A DNA stretch of 13,984 nt from Acetobacteraceae bacterium. GTDB lineage: Bacteria > Pseudomonadota > Alphaproteobacteria > Acetobacterales > Acetobacteraceae. Shown here one piece after another: positions 6,375 through 13,984 of this stretch. The stretch lies in the NCBI GenBank assembly GCA_947478535.1, contig CANJXD010000101.1, forward strand, positions 1-13,984, given 5' to 3'. The notes under the pieces were generated by a model. The model made no database searches. It was not told where the DNA came from and was given only the letters and a program-made list of their open reading frames with translations. The translations under genes were made by a program, and so were the position numbers. Position 1 is the first letter of the stretch, and each line of letters begins with the position of its first letter.

Positions 6375-8492
6375 GTGCAGGGAAACAGCGACCGCTACCG
6401 GATCGGCGTCGATATCGGCGGCACGTTCACCGATGTCGTGGTGCTCGACCAGCAGACCGGCGACGTGCACCTGGTGAAGGTGCCGAGCGTGCCTGCTGAT
6501 CCCGCTGCCGGCTTCCTCAACGGTTTCGATCGGGCGCTAGTGCGGCATGCGGTGCCGATCGACCGGATCGCCTTCGTCGGCCATGGCACCACGGTCGCGA
6601 CCAATACGATCATCGAGGGCAAGGGTGCCGCGGTAGGCCTGCTGACCTCCGAAGGCTTCTCCGACGTGCTGGAGATCGCCTACCAGACGCGGCCGGACCA
6701 GTACGACCTGATGTACACCAAGCCGAAGCCGCTGGTGCCGCGGCGCCGCGCGCTCGGCGTGCCGGAGCGCACCGGGCCGGATGGCCGTGTCTGGATCCCG
6801 CTGGACGAGGCCGTCTGCATCGCTCAGGCGCGGCGCCTGGTGGATGCCGGTGCGGCGGTGATCGTCGTCGCCTTCCTGCACTCCTATCGCTTCCCGGCGC
6901 ATGAACAGCGCGCGGCGGCGGTGATCCGCGCCGCCTTGCCGGGCGTGCCCGTCGTCGCCTCCGCGGAGGTCTGCCCGGAATACCGCGAATATCAGCGTAC
7001 CAGCACCGCGGTGGTGAATGCCCTGCTGCTGCCGAGTGTCGGCAGCTATGTCGCGCGCCTCACGGAGCAATTGGCGGTACGCGGCGCTCGGGCCGACGTC
7101 CACCTGATGACCTCCTCCGGCGGCGTCATGGCGGGCGGCATCGCCGCGCGCTTTCCGGTTCAGTTGATCGAATCCGGCCCCGCGGCAATGGCGCTTGGCG
7201 CCGCCTATGTCGCCGGGCTGGCCGGCTTCGCGGATTGCGTCGTCTTCGACATGGGCGGTACCACGGCCAAGGTCGCGCTGGTCTCGGGCGGAGTGCCGCG
7301 CGTTTCCGATCAGTTCGAGGTCGGCGCCATGGCGGTGGCGAGCGACACGGCCGGACGCGGTCGTGGCTATCCCGTCCGCACCCCGAGCGTCGAGATGGTG
7401 GAGGTCGGCGCCGGCGGTGGCAGCATCGCTGCTCTCGATCCCGGCGGCGCGCTTGGCGTCGGGCCGGAAAGCGCGGGCGCCGATCCGGGGCCCGCCTGCT
7501 ACGCGCAGGGCGGCGACCGGCCGACCATCACGGATGCCAATCTCGTGCTCGGCCGGCTGAACGCGGCCTTCTTCCTGGCGGGCGAGAAACCGCTCGACAT
7601 CGCGCGTGCCGCCGAGGCGATCGAGACGCGCATCGCGCGCCCGCTGCGGATGACGGTGGAAGCGGCGGCGGAGGCGATCATCGAAGTCGCGGTGGCGCGC
7701 ATGGCCGCGGCGCTGCGCATGGCGACGATCCGTCGCGGCGTCGACCCGCGGCGCTTCGTGCTGGTCGCCTGCGGCGGCGGCGGACCGCTGCATGCCGCCG
7801 CCATCGCGGCGCGCTGCGGCATGACGCGCGTGCTGGTGCCGCCCGCACCGGGGCTGACCTCTGCGCTCGGCCTGCTCGCCACCGACCTCCGCCACGACTT
7901 GGTGCACCAGGTCATGACCGAAACCGCCGAGGCGCAGCCCGATGCCGTCGAGGCGGCGCTCCTCGCGCTCGAGGCAGAGGGCGCGCGGCTGCTGGCGGAG
8001 CAGGCGGTCGCGCCGGCCGATATCCGCCACCTCCGCATCGCCGAGGTCTGCTACCTCGGCCAGGCATTCCAGCTTCGCATCACCCTGCCTGAAGGGCCGG
8101 TGACACGTGCGATTATAGAGGATGTGGTCCAGCGCTTCCATGTTGCGCACAAGGCTGCCTACGGCTTCGCCAGCGAGGGCGAGCCGACCATGCTGATCGC
8201 GCTCCGCGTCACCTGCATCGGTCAGATCCGCCGCCCCGCGCTGCGCGAGGTCGAGGCGGGCGGGCGGGAGCCGCCGGAGGCTGCGCGCAAGCCGGCCCGC
8301 CGCGTGATCTTCCGCGGCCATGTGGCGGAAGCCTGCGATGTCTGGGACCGCGCCGCGCTGCGCGCCGGCAACCTGCTGCGCGGCCCCGCCATCATCGAGC
8401 AGATGGACACGACGACGCTGCTGCCGCCTGGTGCGCAGGCGGAAGTGGACCGCCTCGGCAACCTGATCCTCAACCTGGCCGGAGAGGGGTGA
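6375..8492 (+). CDS. hyuA: Hydantoinase/oxoprolinase family protein, subunit A (ATP-binding)
   Basis: ATP-binding subunit of an ATP-dependent cyclic-amide hydrolase of the N-methylhydantoinase/5-oxoprolinase/acetone carboxylase family; 705 aa is normal. The ASKHA-type phosphate motifs are clear: GVDIGGTFTDVV near residues 11-22 and FDMGGTTAKVAL from about residue 291. GHGTTVATNTIIEGKG follows the first, and a glycine-rich VGAGGGSIA with a GPESAGADPGPACY stretch follows the second. The C-terminal part is the Hydant_A_C-like region. The start is GTG 6375 (AGGAG 5 nt upstream) or ATG 6354, adding seven residues. hyuB follows after 4 nt, as expected for two subunits of one enzyme. The family acts on hydantoins, 5-oxoproline, caprolactam and ketones, so the substrate is not fixed by sequence. 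The sox genes next door favour N-methylhydantoin, giving N-carbamoylsarcosine. Confidence 0.93.
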   Translation: MQGNSDRYRIGVDIGGTFTDVVVLDQQTGDVHLVKVPSVPADPAAGFLNGFDRALVRHAVPIDRIAFVGHGTTVATNTIIEGKGAAVGLLTSEGFSDVLEIAYQTRPDQYDLMYTKPKPLVPRRRALGVPERTGPDGRVWIPLDEAVCIAQARRLVDAGAAVIVVAFLHSYRFPAHEQRAAAVIRAALPGVPVVASAEVCPEYREYQRTSTAVVNALLLPSVGSYVARLTEQLAVRGARADVHLMTSSGGVMAGGIAARFPVQLIESGPAAMALGAAYVAGLAGFADCVVFDMGGTTAKVALVSGGVPRVSDQFEVGAMAVASDTAGRGRGYPVRTPSVEMVEVGAGGGSIAALDPGGALGVGPESAGADPGPACYAQGGDRPTITDANLVLGRLNAAFFLAGEKPLDIARAAEAIETRIARPLRMTVEAAAEAIIEVAVARMAAALRMATIRRGVDPRRFVLVACGGGGPLHAAAIAARCGMTRVLVPPAPGLTSALGLLATDLRHDLVHQVMTETAEAQPDAVEAALLALEAEGARLLAEQAVAPADIRHLRIAEVCYLGQAFQLRITLPEGPVTRAIIEDVVQRFHVAHKAAYGFASEGEPTMLIALRVTCIGQIRRPALREVEAGGREPPEAARKPARRVIFRGHVAEACDVWDRAALRAGNLLRGPAIIEQMDTTTLLPPGAQAEVDRLGNLILNLAGEG

Positions 8493-8496
8493 GGCC

Positions 8497-10269
8497 ATGA
8501 CGCCCGACACCACGCCCGATGTCGCGCCACCGGCGATCGACGCAATCACCTTCGACGTCCTGCGCAACGCCTATGCGACGCTGACCGACGAGATGGCAGT
8601 GACGCTGCGCCGCACCGCCTATTCGACCAACGTGAAGACGCGCGGCGACTTCAGCTGCAGCGTGCTCGACACTCGGCTGCGCGTCATCGCCCAGGCCGGC
8701 CAGCCCGGCCATCTGGTCAGCATCGCCACTGCCGTGCCGCTGTCGATCCGCGAGTACGGGCTGGAACGGATGCGGCCGGGCGATGCCTTCCTGGTCAACG
8801 ACCCCTATCGCGGCTCCAACCACCTGAACGACATCACCTGCTTCTCGCCGGTCTTCCTCGGCGGGCGCCTCGCGGGTTTCGTTGCCAACATGGCGCATCA
8901 TGTCGATGTCGGCGGCGCCTCGCCGGCGAGCCTCGGCGTGAACACCGAACTGCTGCAGGAAGGCGTGGTGATCCCCCCGACGCGCATTGCGGCGGGGGGT
9001 GAGATCGTCACCGACGTGATGAACCTGCTGCTGGCGAATGTGCGCCCCCGCCGGGAGGTGCTGGGCGACCTGCGCGCGCAGATGTCGGCCAATGCCGTGG
9101 CGGCGCGGCGGCTCGGCGAACTGGCCGCGGAACATGGCAGCGACCAGCTTGACCACTTCGCCGACGAGCTGATCGCCTATACCGACCGCTGGGTGGAACG
9201 CGAGCTGCGCCGCCTGCCGCAGGGCACCTTCCGTGCCGAGGTCTTCCGCGACGATGACGGCGTCAGCGACGATCCGATCCGCCTCAACCTGGCAGTCACC
9301 ATCGGCGAAGGCCGCGCAGTACTCGACGTCACGGGATCGAGCGGCCAGGTACGCGGGCCGATGAACGCGACGCGGATGCAGACGCGGCGGTCGCTGACGC
9401 ATGTGCTCCGCTGCCTCTCCGACCCGCGCGTGCCGAACAATTCCGGCTTCCTCGATCGCGTCACGGTCGCCGGCCCCGACCGCACGGTGCTGACCGCCGA
9501 GCCCCCCGGTGCCGTGGTCGGTGCCTTCGAGACGATGTACCGCGTCGTCTCCGGCATCATGCTGGCGCTGCATCCCGTGTTGCCGGACCGGGTGCCGGCC
9601 GCGGGCAAGTCGCTCGTCGTCAATCTCGGCTTCGCGGGGTGGAATCCCCGCCTGCGCGAATACTACTGCTACATGGAGACCGTCGGTGGCGGCGACGGCG
9701 CGCGGCCGATGAAGGACGGCCACGACGCGGTACAGGCCGAGATGCAGAATACCGAGAATGCGCCGATCGAGGAGGTGGAGCTCAACTATCCCATCATGAT
9801 ACGCCGTTACGAGCTGATCCCGGACAGCGGCGGCCCCGGACGCTTTCGCGGCGGGCTCGGCGTGCGGCGGGACTTCTGGTTCCCCGACCAGGAATGCCAG
9901 TTCTCCATCCTCTCGGACGGGCGGAAGTTTGCGCCCTGGGGCCTGGATGGCGGCGGCGATGGCGGCTGCGCGCGCTATGTGCTTGACCCGGATGGCGAGG
10001 CGGTGGAATTGCCTTCCAAGGTCACGCTTCGCATACCGGTGGGCGGTGTGGTCAGCGTGCAGACGCCGGGGGGCGGCGGCTTCGGCCCGATCGCCGCGCG
10101 CGACGCGGAGGCAGTCCAGGCCGACCTAGCCGATCGGCGGATCTCGGCCCACGCGGCGCGGTGCCGCTACGGCCTTGGCGAGACCGTCGGATCGGGGCCT
10201 GACGGGGAGACGGCGGACCAAGCCTCTCGTGCAGATCCGGATGGCAAGCGATCGAACCCCGATGCGTGA
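8497..10269 (+). CDS. hyuB: Hydantoinase/oxoprolinase family protein, subunit B
   Basis: Partner subunit of HyuA (590 aa, at the long end of the family). Conserved elements are FDVLRNAYATLTDEM near the start, the acidic/histidine motif NDPYRGSNHLNDI at residues 101-113, NMAHHVDVGGASPAS at about 131-145, and a glycine-rich GPGRFRGGLGVRR section late in the protein, with GGGGFG near the C-terminal end of the conserved region. Together with HyuA it would open a cyclic amide ring at the cost of ATP. The start ATG 8497 is preceded by GGAGAGGGG at 8481-8489, and the gap to hyuA is 4 nt. The last ~40 residues are low in recognisable conservation. The next gene starts 49 nt later with no obvious promoter between, so cotranscription with the transporter genes is likely. 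Substrate inferred from context only. Confidence 0.93.
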   Translation: MTPDTTPDVAPPAIDAITFDVLRNAYATLTDEMAVTLRRTAYSTNVKTRGDFSCSVLDTRLRVIAQAGQPGHLVSIATAVPLSIREYGLERMRPGDAFLVNDPYRGSNHLNDITCFSPVFLGGRLAGFVANMAHHVDVGGASPASLGVNTELLQEGVVIPPTRIAAGGEIVTDVMNLLLANVRPRREVLGDLRAQMSANAVAARRLGELAAEHGSDQLDHFADELIAYTDRWVERELRRLPQGTFRAEVFRDDDGVSDDPIRLNLAVTIGEGRAVLDVTGSSGQVRGPMNATRMQTRRSLTHVLRCLSDPRVPNNSGFLDRVTVAGPDRTVLTAEPPGAVVGAFETMYRVVSGIMLALHPVLPDRVPAAGKSLVVNLGFAGWNPRLREYYCYMETVGGGDGARPMKDGHDAVQAEMQNTENAPIEEVELNYPIMIRRYELIPDSGGPGRFRGGLGVRRDFWFPDQECQFSILSDGRKFAPWGLDGGGDGGCARYVLDPDGEAVELPSKVTLRIPVGGVVSVQTPGGGGFGPIAARDAEAVQADLADRRISAHAARCRYGLGETVGSGPDGETADQASRADPDGKRSNPDA

Positions 10270-10306
10270 CCGAGAGCGAACGCATCAGAACCTAATCATG
10301 GCAGCT

Positions 10307-10314
10307 AAGGGGAG
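10307..10314 (+). promoter_or_regulatory. Shine-Dalgarno fixing the solute-binding protein start
   Basis: AAGGGGAG precedes ATG 10319 and makes the following residues an ordinary signal peptide. Starting further upstream would put a polar arginine-rich stretch before it. Confidence 0.6.
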
Positions 10315-10318
10315 AGCG

Positions 10319-11932
10319 ATGTTGGCATCCAGGCTGTTCCGCTTCATCGGAAAGGGCGGCGCTCTGCTCGTGGTGCTCTGCCTTGCGGCCCCGCCGGACG
10401 GCGCACCGGCACAGGCGCGGGAACTGCGCTTGGCGCTCGAACGCGACACGTCCTCGCTGGATTCGATGCGCAACTGGGATGCGCTGACCCTTGCCATCAC
10501 CACCAACATTTACGACCCGTTGATCGATTTCGAACCCGATCGCGGCTTCCATTCCCGTCTCGCGGAGAGCTGGGAACAGGTGGCGCCGGACCGCTGGCGG
10601 TTCCGCCTGCGCGAAGGAGTCCGCTTCCAGGGCGGAGAGCCGCTGACAGCCGACGATGTCGTCTTCTCCGTCGAGCGGATGCGGCATCGCAACTCGCGCG
10701 GCGCCAATGTGCTGCGCAACCTGGCGAGCGTTGAGGCGGTGGATGCGCGAACGGTGGATCTCGTCGCCCGCACGCCCGATCCTGTGCTGATCAACCAGCT
10801 CAACACGCTGGTCATCATGTCGCGCGGCTGGGCAGAGCGGAACGGCGCGACGGAGCCTTCCTCGGTCGGCCAGGCCGAGACCAGTCACGCCGTGAACCAT
10901 GCCAACGGCACCGGCCCCTTCAGCGTGGTGAGCTGGGAGCCGGGCATACGCCTGGTGCTCGCGCGCAATCCCGCCTGGTTCGGCTGGGGTCAATGGCCGG
11001 GCAATGTCGAGCGGGTGGTGATGACGCCGATTTCCTCGGCGGCGACCCGCATCTCCGGCCTGCTCTCCGGCGAACTCGACATGGTTTCGCCGGTGTCGAT
11101 GCAGGACGCGGAGCGCATCCGCTCCGACGCCTCCACCCGGCTGATAGCGGGTCATGAGGCGAGGGTCGTCTATCTCGGCATGGATGTCGCGCGTGAGGAG
11201 CTGCTGCACGCGACCGTCACGCCGCCTGGCCGCAACCCGTTCCGCGACCTGCGTGTGCGGCAGGCCGTGGCCCATGCAGTGAATATGGAGGGGCTGAATC
11301 GCGTGGTGTTTCGCGGTTTCGCCGCGCCGGCGGCAATGATCGTGCCTGAAGGTGTCTCGGGCTTCGATCCCTCCGTCCTACGCCCCGCCTTCGACCTCAA
11401 CCGCGCCCGTGCACTGATGCGCGAGGCCGGCTATCCCGATGGCTTTCGCGTGACCCTCGATTGCCCGGCGGGGCGCGAGGTCGGCGACCGCGACGCCTGC
11501 GAGGCGCTGGTAAATCTCCTGGCGCGCATCAATATCCGCGTGGATCTGCTGGCGCAGCCGCCGGCGCGCTGGCTGCCCAAGGTGACGGGACGCGACACCA
11601 GCCTCTACTACATGAGCTGGGGCAACAATGGCTGGGCCGGCGGCAACACGCTGCATGACCTGCTTTCCTGCGCGGAGGCGCGACGCCAGGGCGGCTTCAA
11701 TTCCGGAGGCTACTGCAACCCCGTCCTGGATGAGGCGGTGCAGTCCGCGCGGACGGAGGTGGACCCGGCGCGCCACCTTTCCTCGTTGCGAGAGGCATTC
11801 CAGCTCGTGCAGCGCGACATGCCGGTAGTACCGCTCTACGCGCCGCCCATCCTGTGGGGCACGCGCGCCGGGATAACGGTGAAGTTGCGACCGGACGGGC
11901 GAGTCTTCCTGCCGTACGTCGTGATGCCCTGA
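10319..11932 (+). CDS. ABC transporter periplasmic solute-binding protein, family 5 (DppA/OppA type)
   Basis: A 537-residue extracytoplasmic substrate receptor. Residues 1-33 form a Sec signal peptide: positive N-region, GGALLVVLCLAAP core and probable cleavage after AQA (31-33). The cysteine in the core lacks a small residue at -1, so a lipoprotein is unlikely. Family-5 features follow: NIYDPLIDF, LAESWEQVAPDRWRFRLREG and VRFQGGEPLTADDVVFSVER, and a later VRQAVAHAVNMEGL helix. The late segment LLSCAEARRQGGFNSGGYCN holds two cysteines that may form a disulfide. Family members bind peptides, nickel, opines, glutathione and other small solutes, so the ligand is not readable. Its place after hyuAB suggests it delivers the hyuAB or sarcosine-oxidase substrate. 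Alternative ATG 10298 is possible but has no better ribosome site. Confidence 0.93.
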   Translation: MLASRLFRFIGKGGALLVVLCLAAPPDGAPAQARELRLALERDTSSLDSMRNWDALTLAITTNIYDPLIDFEPDRGFHSRLAESWEQVAPDRWRFRLREGVRFQGGEPLTADDVVFSVERMRHRNSRGANVLRNLASVEAVDARTVDLVARTPDPVLINQLNTLVIMSRGWAERNGATEPSSVGQAETSHAVNHANGTGPFSVVSWEPGIRLVLARNPAWFGWGQWPGNVERVVMTPISSAATRISGLLSGELDMVSPVSMQDAERIRSDASTRLIAGHEARVVYLGMDVAREELLHATVTPPGRNPFRDLRVRQAVAHAVNMEGLNRVVFRGFAAPAAMIVPEGVSGFDPSVLRPAFDLNRARALMREAGYPDGFRVTLDCPAGREVGDRDACEALVNLLARINIRVDLLAQPPARWLPKVTGRDTSLYYMSWGNNGWAGGNTLHDLLSCAEARRQGGFNSGGYCNPVLDEAVQSARTEVDPARHLSSLREAFQLVQRDMPVVPLYAPPILWGTRAGITVKLRPDGRVFLPYVVMP

Positions 11933-11949
11933 GGCTGGGGGGGGCGGCC

Positions 11950-12939
11950 ATGGTCGTTTTCCTGCTGCGCCGGGTCGGCCATGCCCTGCTCGTCATGCTG
12001 GTGGTGGGTCTGCTCGCCTTCGTGCTCTTCCGCTATGCGGGAGACCCACTGACCTTCCTGGTGGGCGCCGAGGTCCCGGCTGATGAGCGGGAACGGGTGC
12101 GGATTGAACTGGGCCTCGACGACCCGCTGCTCGTCCAGTTCCTGCGCTTCCTGGCCAATGCCGCGCAGGGCGAGTTCGGCGTCTCCTACCAGCTTTCCAA
12201 GCCGGTGGTGGAGGTGATCGCCGTACGCATCCCGGCGACGCTCGAACTCGCCTTCGCTGCCACGCTCTTCGCGCTGGGCTGCGGCATCCCGATGGGCGTC
12301 CATGCCGCGCTGTGGCCACGCAGCCCCCTGAGCCGCCTGTTCATGGCGGTCTCACTCGCCGGCATCTCCGTGCCAAGCTTCTTCCTCGGCGTGCTGCTGA
12401 TCTACTGGTTCAGCGTCATCCTGCCGATCTTCCCGAGCTTCGGGCGAGGCGAACTGAGGGCAGTGGGCGATTGGTGGACGACCGGCTTGGCGACGACTGG
12501 TGGGCTTCGCTCCCTTGTGCTGCCCGCGATCACCCTCGGCCTGTTCCAGCTCGCTTTCATGGTCCGGCTGGTTCGGGCCGAGATGATGGAGGTGCTGCAT
12601 GCGGATTTCATCCGGTTCGCCCGCGCCCGCGGCCTGCGCGAACGCACCGTCAATTTCGGTCACGCGCTGCGCAACGCGCTGATACCCGTCATCACCGTGG
12701 CGGGGCTGCAGATCGGCTCGCTGACCGCCTTCGCGATCATCACCGAGACGGTCTTCCAATGGCCGGGTCTCGGCTTCCTCTTCGTCTCGGCGATCCGCAG
12801 CGTCGATATCCCTGTGATGGCGGCGTATCTGCTACTGGTTGGGGCCTTCTTCGTCGCCGTGAACCTTGTCGTCGACCTGCTCTACCTGGCGGTGGATCCC
12901 CGGCTGCGGCTTAACCGTGCCGAGCTGGGTGGGCATTGA
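11950..12939 (+). CDS. ABC transporter permease, DppB/OppB type
   Basis: First inner-membrane permease of the uptake system (329 aa). TM1 spans about residues 9-29, followed by a periplasmic loop with the family segment ADERERVRIELGLDDPLLVQF. Further hydrophobic helices fall at roughly 98-120, 130-158, 187-207, 245-267 and 288-315. The cytoplasmic EAA loop that contacts an ATPase is ADFIRFARARGLRERTVNFG (218-237) and continues to ALRNALIPV. The start ATG 11950 lies 17 nt after the solute-binding protein stop, behind an eight-G run at 11937-11944. An upstream frame beginning within the preceding gene is ignored because TM1 then starts the protein cleanly. The ATPases are not encoded beside it within the window. 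Confidence 0.94.
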   Translation: MVVFLLRRVGHALLVMLVVGLLAFVLFRYAGDPLTFLVGAEVPADERERVRIELGLDDPLLVQFLRFLANAAQGEFGVSYQLSKPVVEVIAVRIPATLELAFAATLFALGCGIPMGVHAALWPRSPLSRLFMAVSLAGISVPSFFLGVLLIYWFSVILPIFPSFGRGELRAVGDWWTTGLATTGGLRSLVLPAITLGLFQLAFMVRLVRAEMMEVLHADFIRFARARGLRERTVNFGHALRNALIPVITVAGLQIGSLTAFAIITETVFQWPGLGFLFVSAIRSVDIPVMAAYLLLVGAFFVAVNLVVDLLYLAVDPRLRLNRAELGGH

Positions 12940-12941
12940 CC

Positions 12942-13898
12942 ATGACGACGGCGCGGCAGGCCGGCCAGCCGGCGCAGGGCTGGCTGCGGGGGGGCATTCA
13001 CGCAGTCTGGGACAGCGACCTCGTCCTGTCGCTGCGCGCCAGCCCGCTGGTGATTACGGCCGCTGCCGTACTGCTGCTGCTGCTGGGGGCCGCCATGCTG
13101 GCCTCGCTGGTCGCACCGCATGATCCGTACGACCCGCTGCAAGTCGAGCTGATGGACGCCTTCACCCCGCCGCTCTGGGTTGCGGGGGGCCAGCCCGCCT
13201 ATCTGCTCGGCACGGACAACCAAGGGCGGGACATCCTCTCGGCCATTCTGTACGGCCTGCGCACGTCCCTGATGATAGGGCTCGCCGCTGTCGGGTTGGC
13301 TCTGGTGTTCGGCGTTGGGCTTGGGCTCCTGGCAGGCTTCGTCGGAGGGCGCCTGGATTCTCTGATCATGCGCGCGGCCGATGTGCAGCTGACCTTTCCT
13401 TCTATTCTGGTCGCGCTGATCGTGGATGGGCTGTTGCGCAGCTTCCTAAGCAGCGCGGCGAAGGCGGAGCTTGGCGTTGTTGTCGTTATCCTCTCGATCG
13501 CCGCCGCGAACTGGGTTCGCTTCGCCCGCACCGTGCGCGCATCCACCATGGTCGAGCGCAACAAGGAGTATGTGGAAGCTGCCAGGCTGCTCGGCCGCGG
13601 GCCGATCTACATCACGCTTCGCCACATCCTGCCGAATGTCTCCGGCCCCATCGTGGTGATCGCGACCGTGGATCTCGGCGTGGCCATGCTGCAGGAGGCA
13701 ACGCTCTCCTTCCTCGGGGTCGGCATGCCGCCGGACCAGCCCTCGCTTGGCACGCTTGTGGAGACGGGGCGCAACTATCTGCTCTCGGGGGAATGGTGGA
13801 TAGCTTTCCTGCCGGGCCTCGCGCTGGCCGTGCTCGTCTTGTCGGTGAACATCGTTGGCGATTGGCTGCGCGACGCTCTCAACCCTCGACTGCGTTGA
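12942..13898 (+). CDS. ABC transporter permease, DppC/OppC type
   Basis: Second permease of the pair (318 aa), starting at ATG 12942, only 2 nt after the first permease. TM1 lies at about 36-58, after a cytoplasmic N-terminus with DSDLVLSLRASP. The DppC/OppC hallmark LLGTDNQGRDILSAILYGLR lies at 88-107, with helices near 110-135, 152-168, 177-193, 233-258 and 286-306. The EAA loop is at 209-236, with EYVEAARLLGRGPIYI and then LRHILPN. It pairs with the preceding gene to form the membrane channel. The usual dppD/dppF ATPase genes would be expected next, but 86 nt to the window edge show none. TTG 12936 two codons upstream is a possible but unnecessary start. Confidence 0.94.
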   Translation: MTTARQAGQPAQGWLRGGIHAVWDSDLVLSLRASPLVITAAAVLLLLLGAAMLASLVAPHDPYDPLQVELMDAFTPPLWVAGGQPAYLLGTDNQGRDILSAILYGLRTSLMIGLAAVGLALVFGVGLGLLAGFVGGRLDSLIMRAADVQLTFPSILVALIVDGLLRSFLSSAAKAELGVVVVILSIAAANWVRFARTVRASTMVERNKEYVEAARLLGRGPIYITLRHILPNVSGPIVVIATVDLGVAMLQEATLSFLGVGMPPDQPSLGTLVETGRNYLLSGEWWIAFLPGLALAVLVLSVNIVGDWLRDALNPRLR

Positions 13899-13920
13899 TG
13901 CTCCGGAGAAAAGTGGCAGT

Positions 13921-13946
13921 CGGTGGTGCGCCGCTTTCATTTTTTT
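13921..13946 (+). terminator. Weak candidate intrinsic terminator after the permease gene
   Basis: CGGTG-GTG-CGCCG (13921-13933) can form a 5-bp stem with one G-U pair and a 3-nt loop. It is followed by CTTTCA and a run of seven T at 13940-13946. The stem is short, so efficiency is doubtful. It begins 22 nt after the last permease stop and would close the operon there. Confidence 0.35.
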
Positions 13947-13984
13947 GGCAGGACGTGGTCGCACGCGGCTGGGGAAGTCACCGA

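Noticed and set aside
7235..8092. Plus-strand +1 frame inside hyuA
   Set aside because: It is out of frame with hyuA and its translation is a run of arginines, alanines and glycines. hyuA itself is continuous across this interval, so there is no frameshift.
6537..8567. 676-codon minus-strand open frame antisense to hyuA
   Set aside because: Same GC-driven shadow effect: the plus strand gives a full HyuA with both phosphate motifs, and the antisense product shows only low-complexity His/Arg/Ala sequence.
6375..10269. Acetone or acetophenone carboxylase instead of hydantoinase
   Set aside because: HyuA/HyuB-like subunits also occur in these enzymes, but no gamma-type small subunit or further carboxylase gene is present. 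The sox genes favour an N-methyl amide substrate. Not fully excluded by sequence.

Overview
This window looks like a chromosomal catabolic locus of a GC-rich alphaproteobacterium. The strong G/C preference at third codon positions, the protein sequences and the soxBDAG gene order fit an Acetobacteraceae/Rhodospirillales-type organism such as a Roseomonas relative. That placement is an inference from sequence style, not a database result.

Left edge (1-424): the last 32 codons of what is probably an IS transposase read in on the + strand. About 325 bases follow without an established gene, containing only a 48-codon minus-strand ORF of doubtful status. Minus-strand block (425-5421): soxB, soxD, soxA and soxG, transcribed right to left. 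They have 2-nt gaps or short overlaps and encode all four subunits of heterotetrameric sarcosine oxidase. Divergent control region (5422-5608): a TTGACA element, a 14-bp palindrome resembling a GntR-family operator, and an inverted repeat that would fold in the soxB leader RNA. Plus-strand block (5609-13898): a HutC-type GntR regulator, hyuA and hyuB (ATP-dependent hydantoinase/oxoprolinase subunits), a family-5 periplasmic solute-binding protein and two Dpp/Opp-type permeases, all closely packed as one likely operon. A weak candidate terminator follows 22 nt after the second permease, and no transporter ATPase is visible before the window ends.

The reading that unites the genes is import of a small N-methylated amide or hydantoin, ATP-driven ring opening by HyuAB, and oxidative demethylation of the resulting sarcosine-like product by SoxBDAG to glycine plus a folate-bound C1 unit and H2O2. 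This matches the N-methylhydantoin branch of creatinine breakdown (N-methylhydantoin to N-carbamoylsarcosine to sarcosine). However, the N-carbamoylsarcosine amidase that pathway needs is not in the window, so the substrate remains inferred. No gene is visibly frameshifted. No tRNA, rRNA, CRISPR array or complete mobile element was seen.
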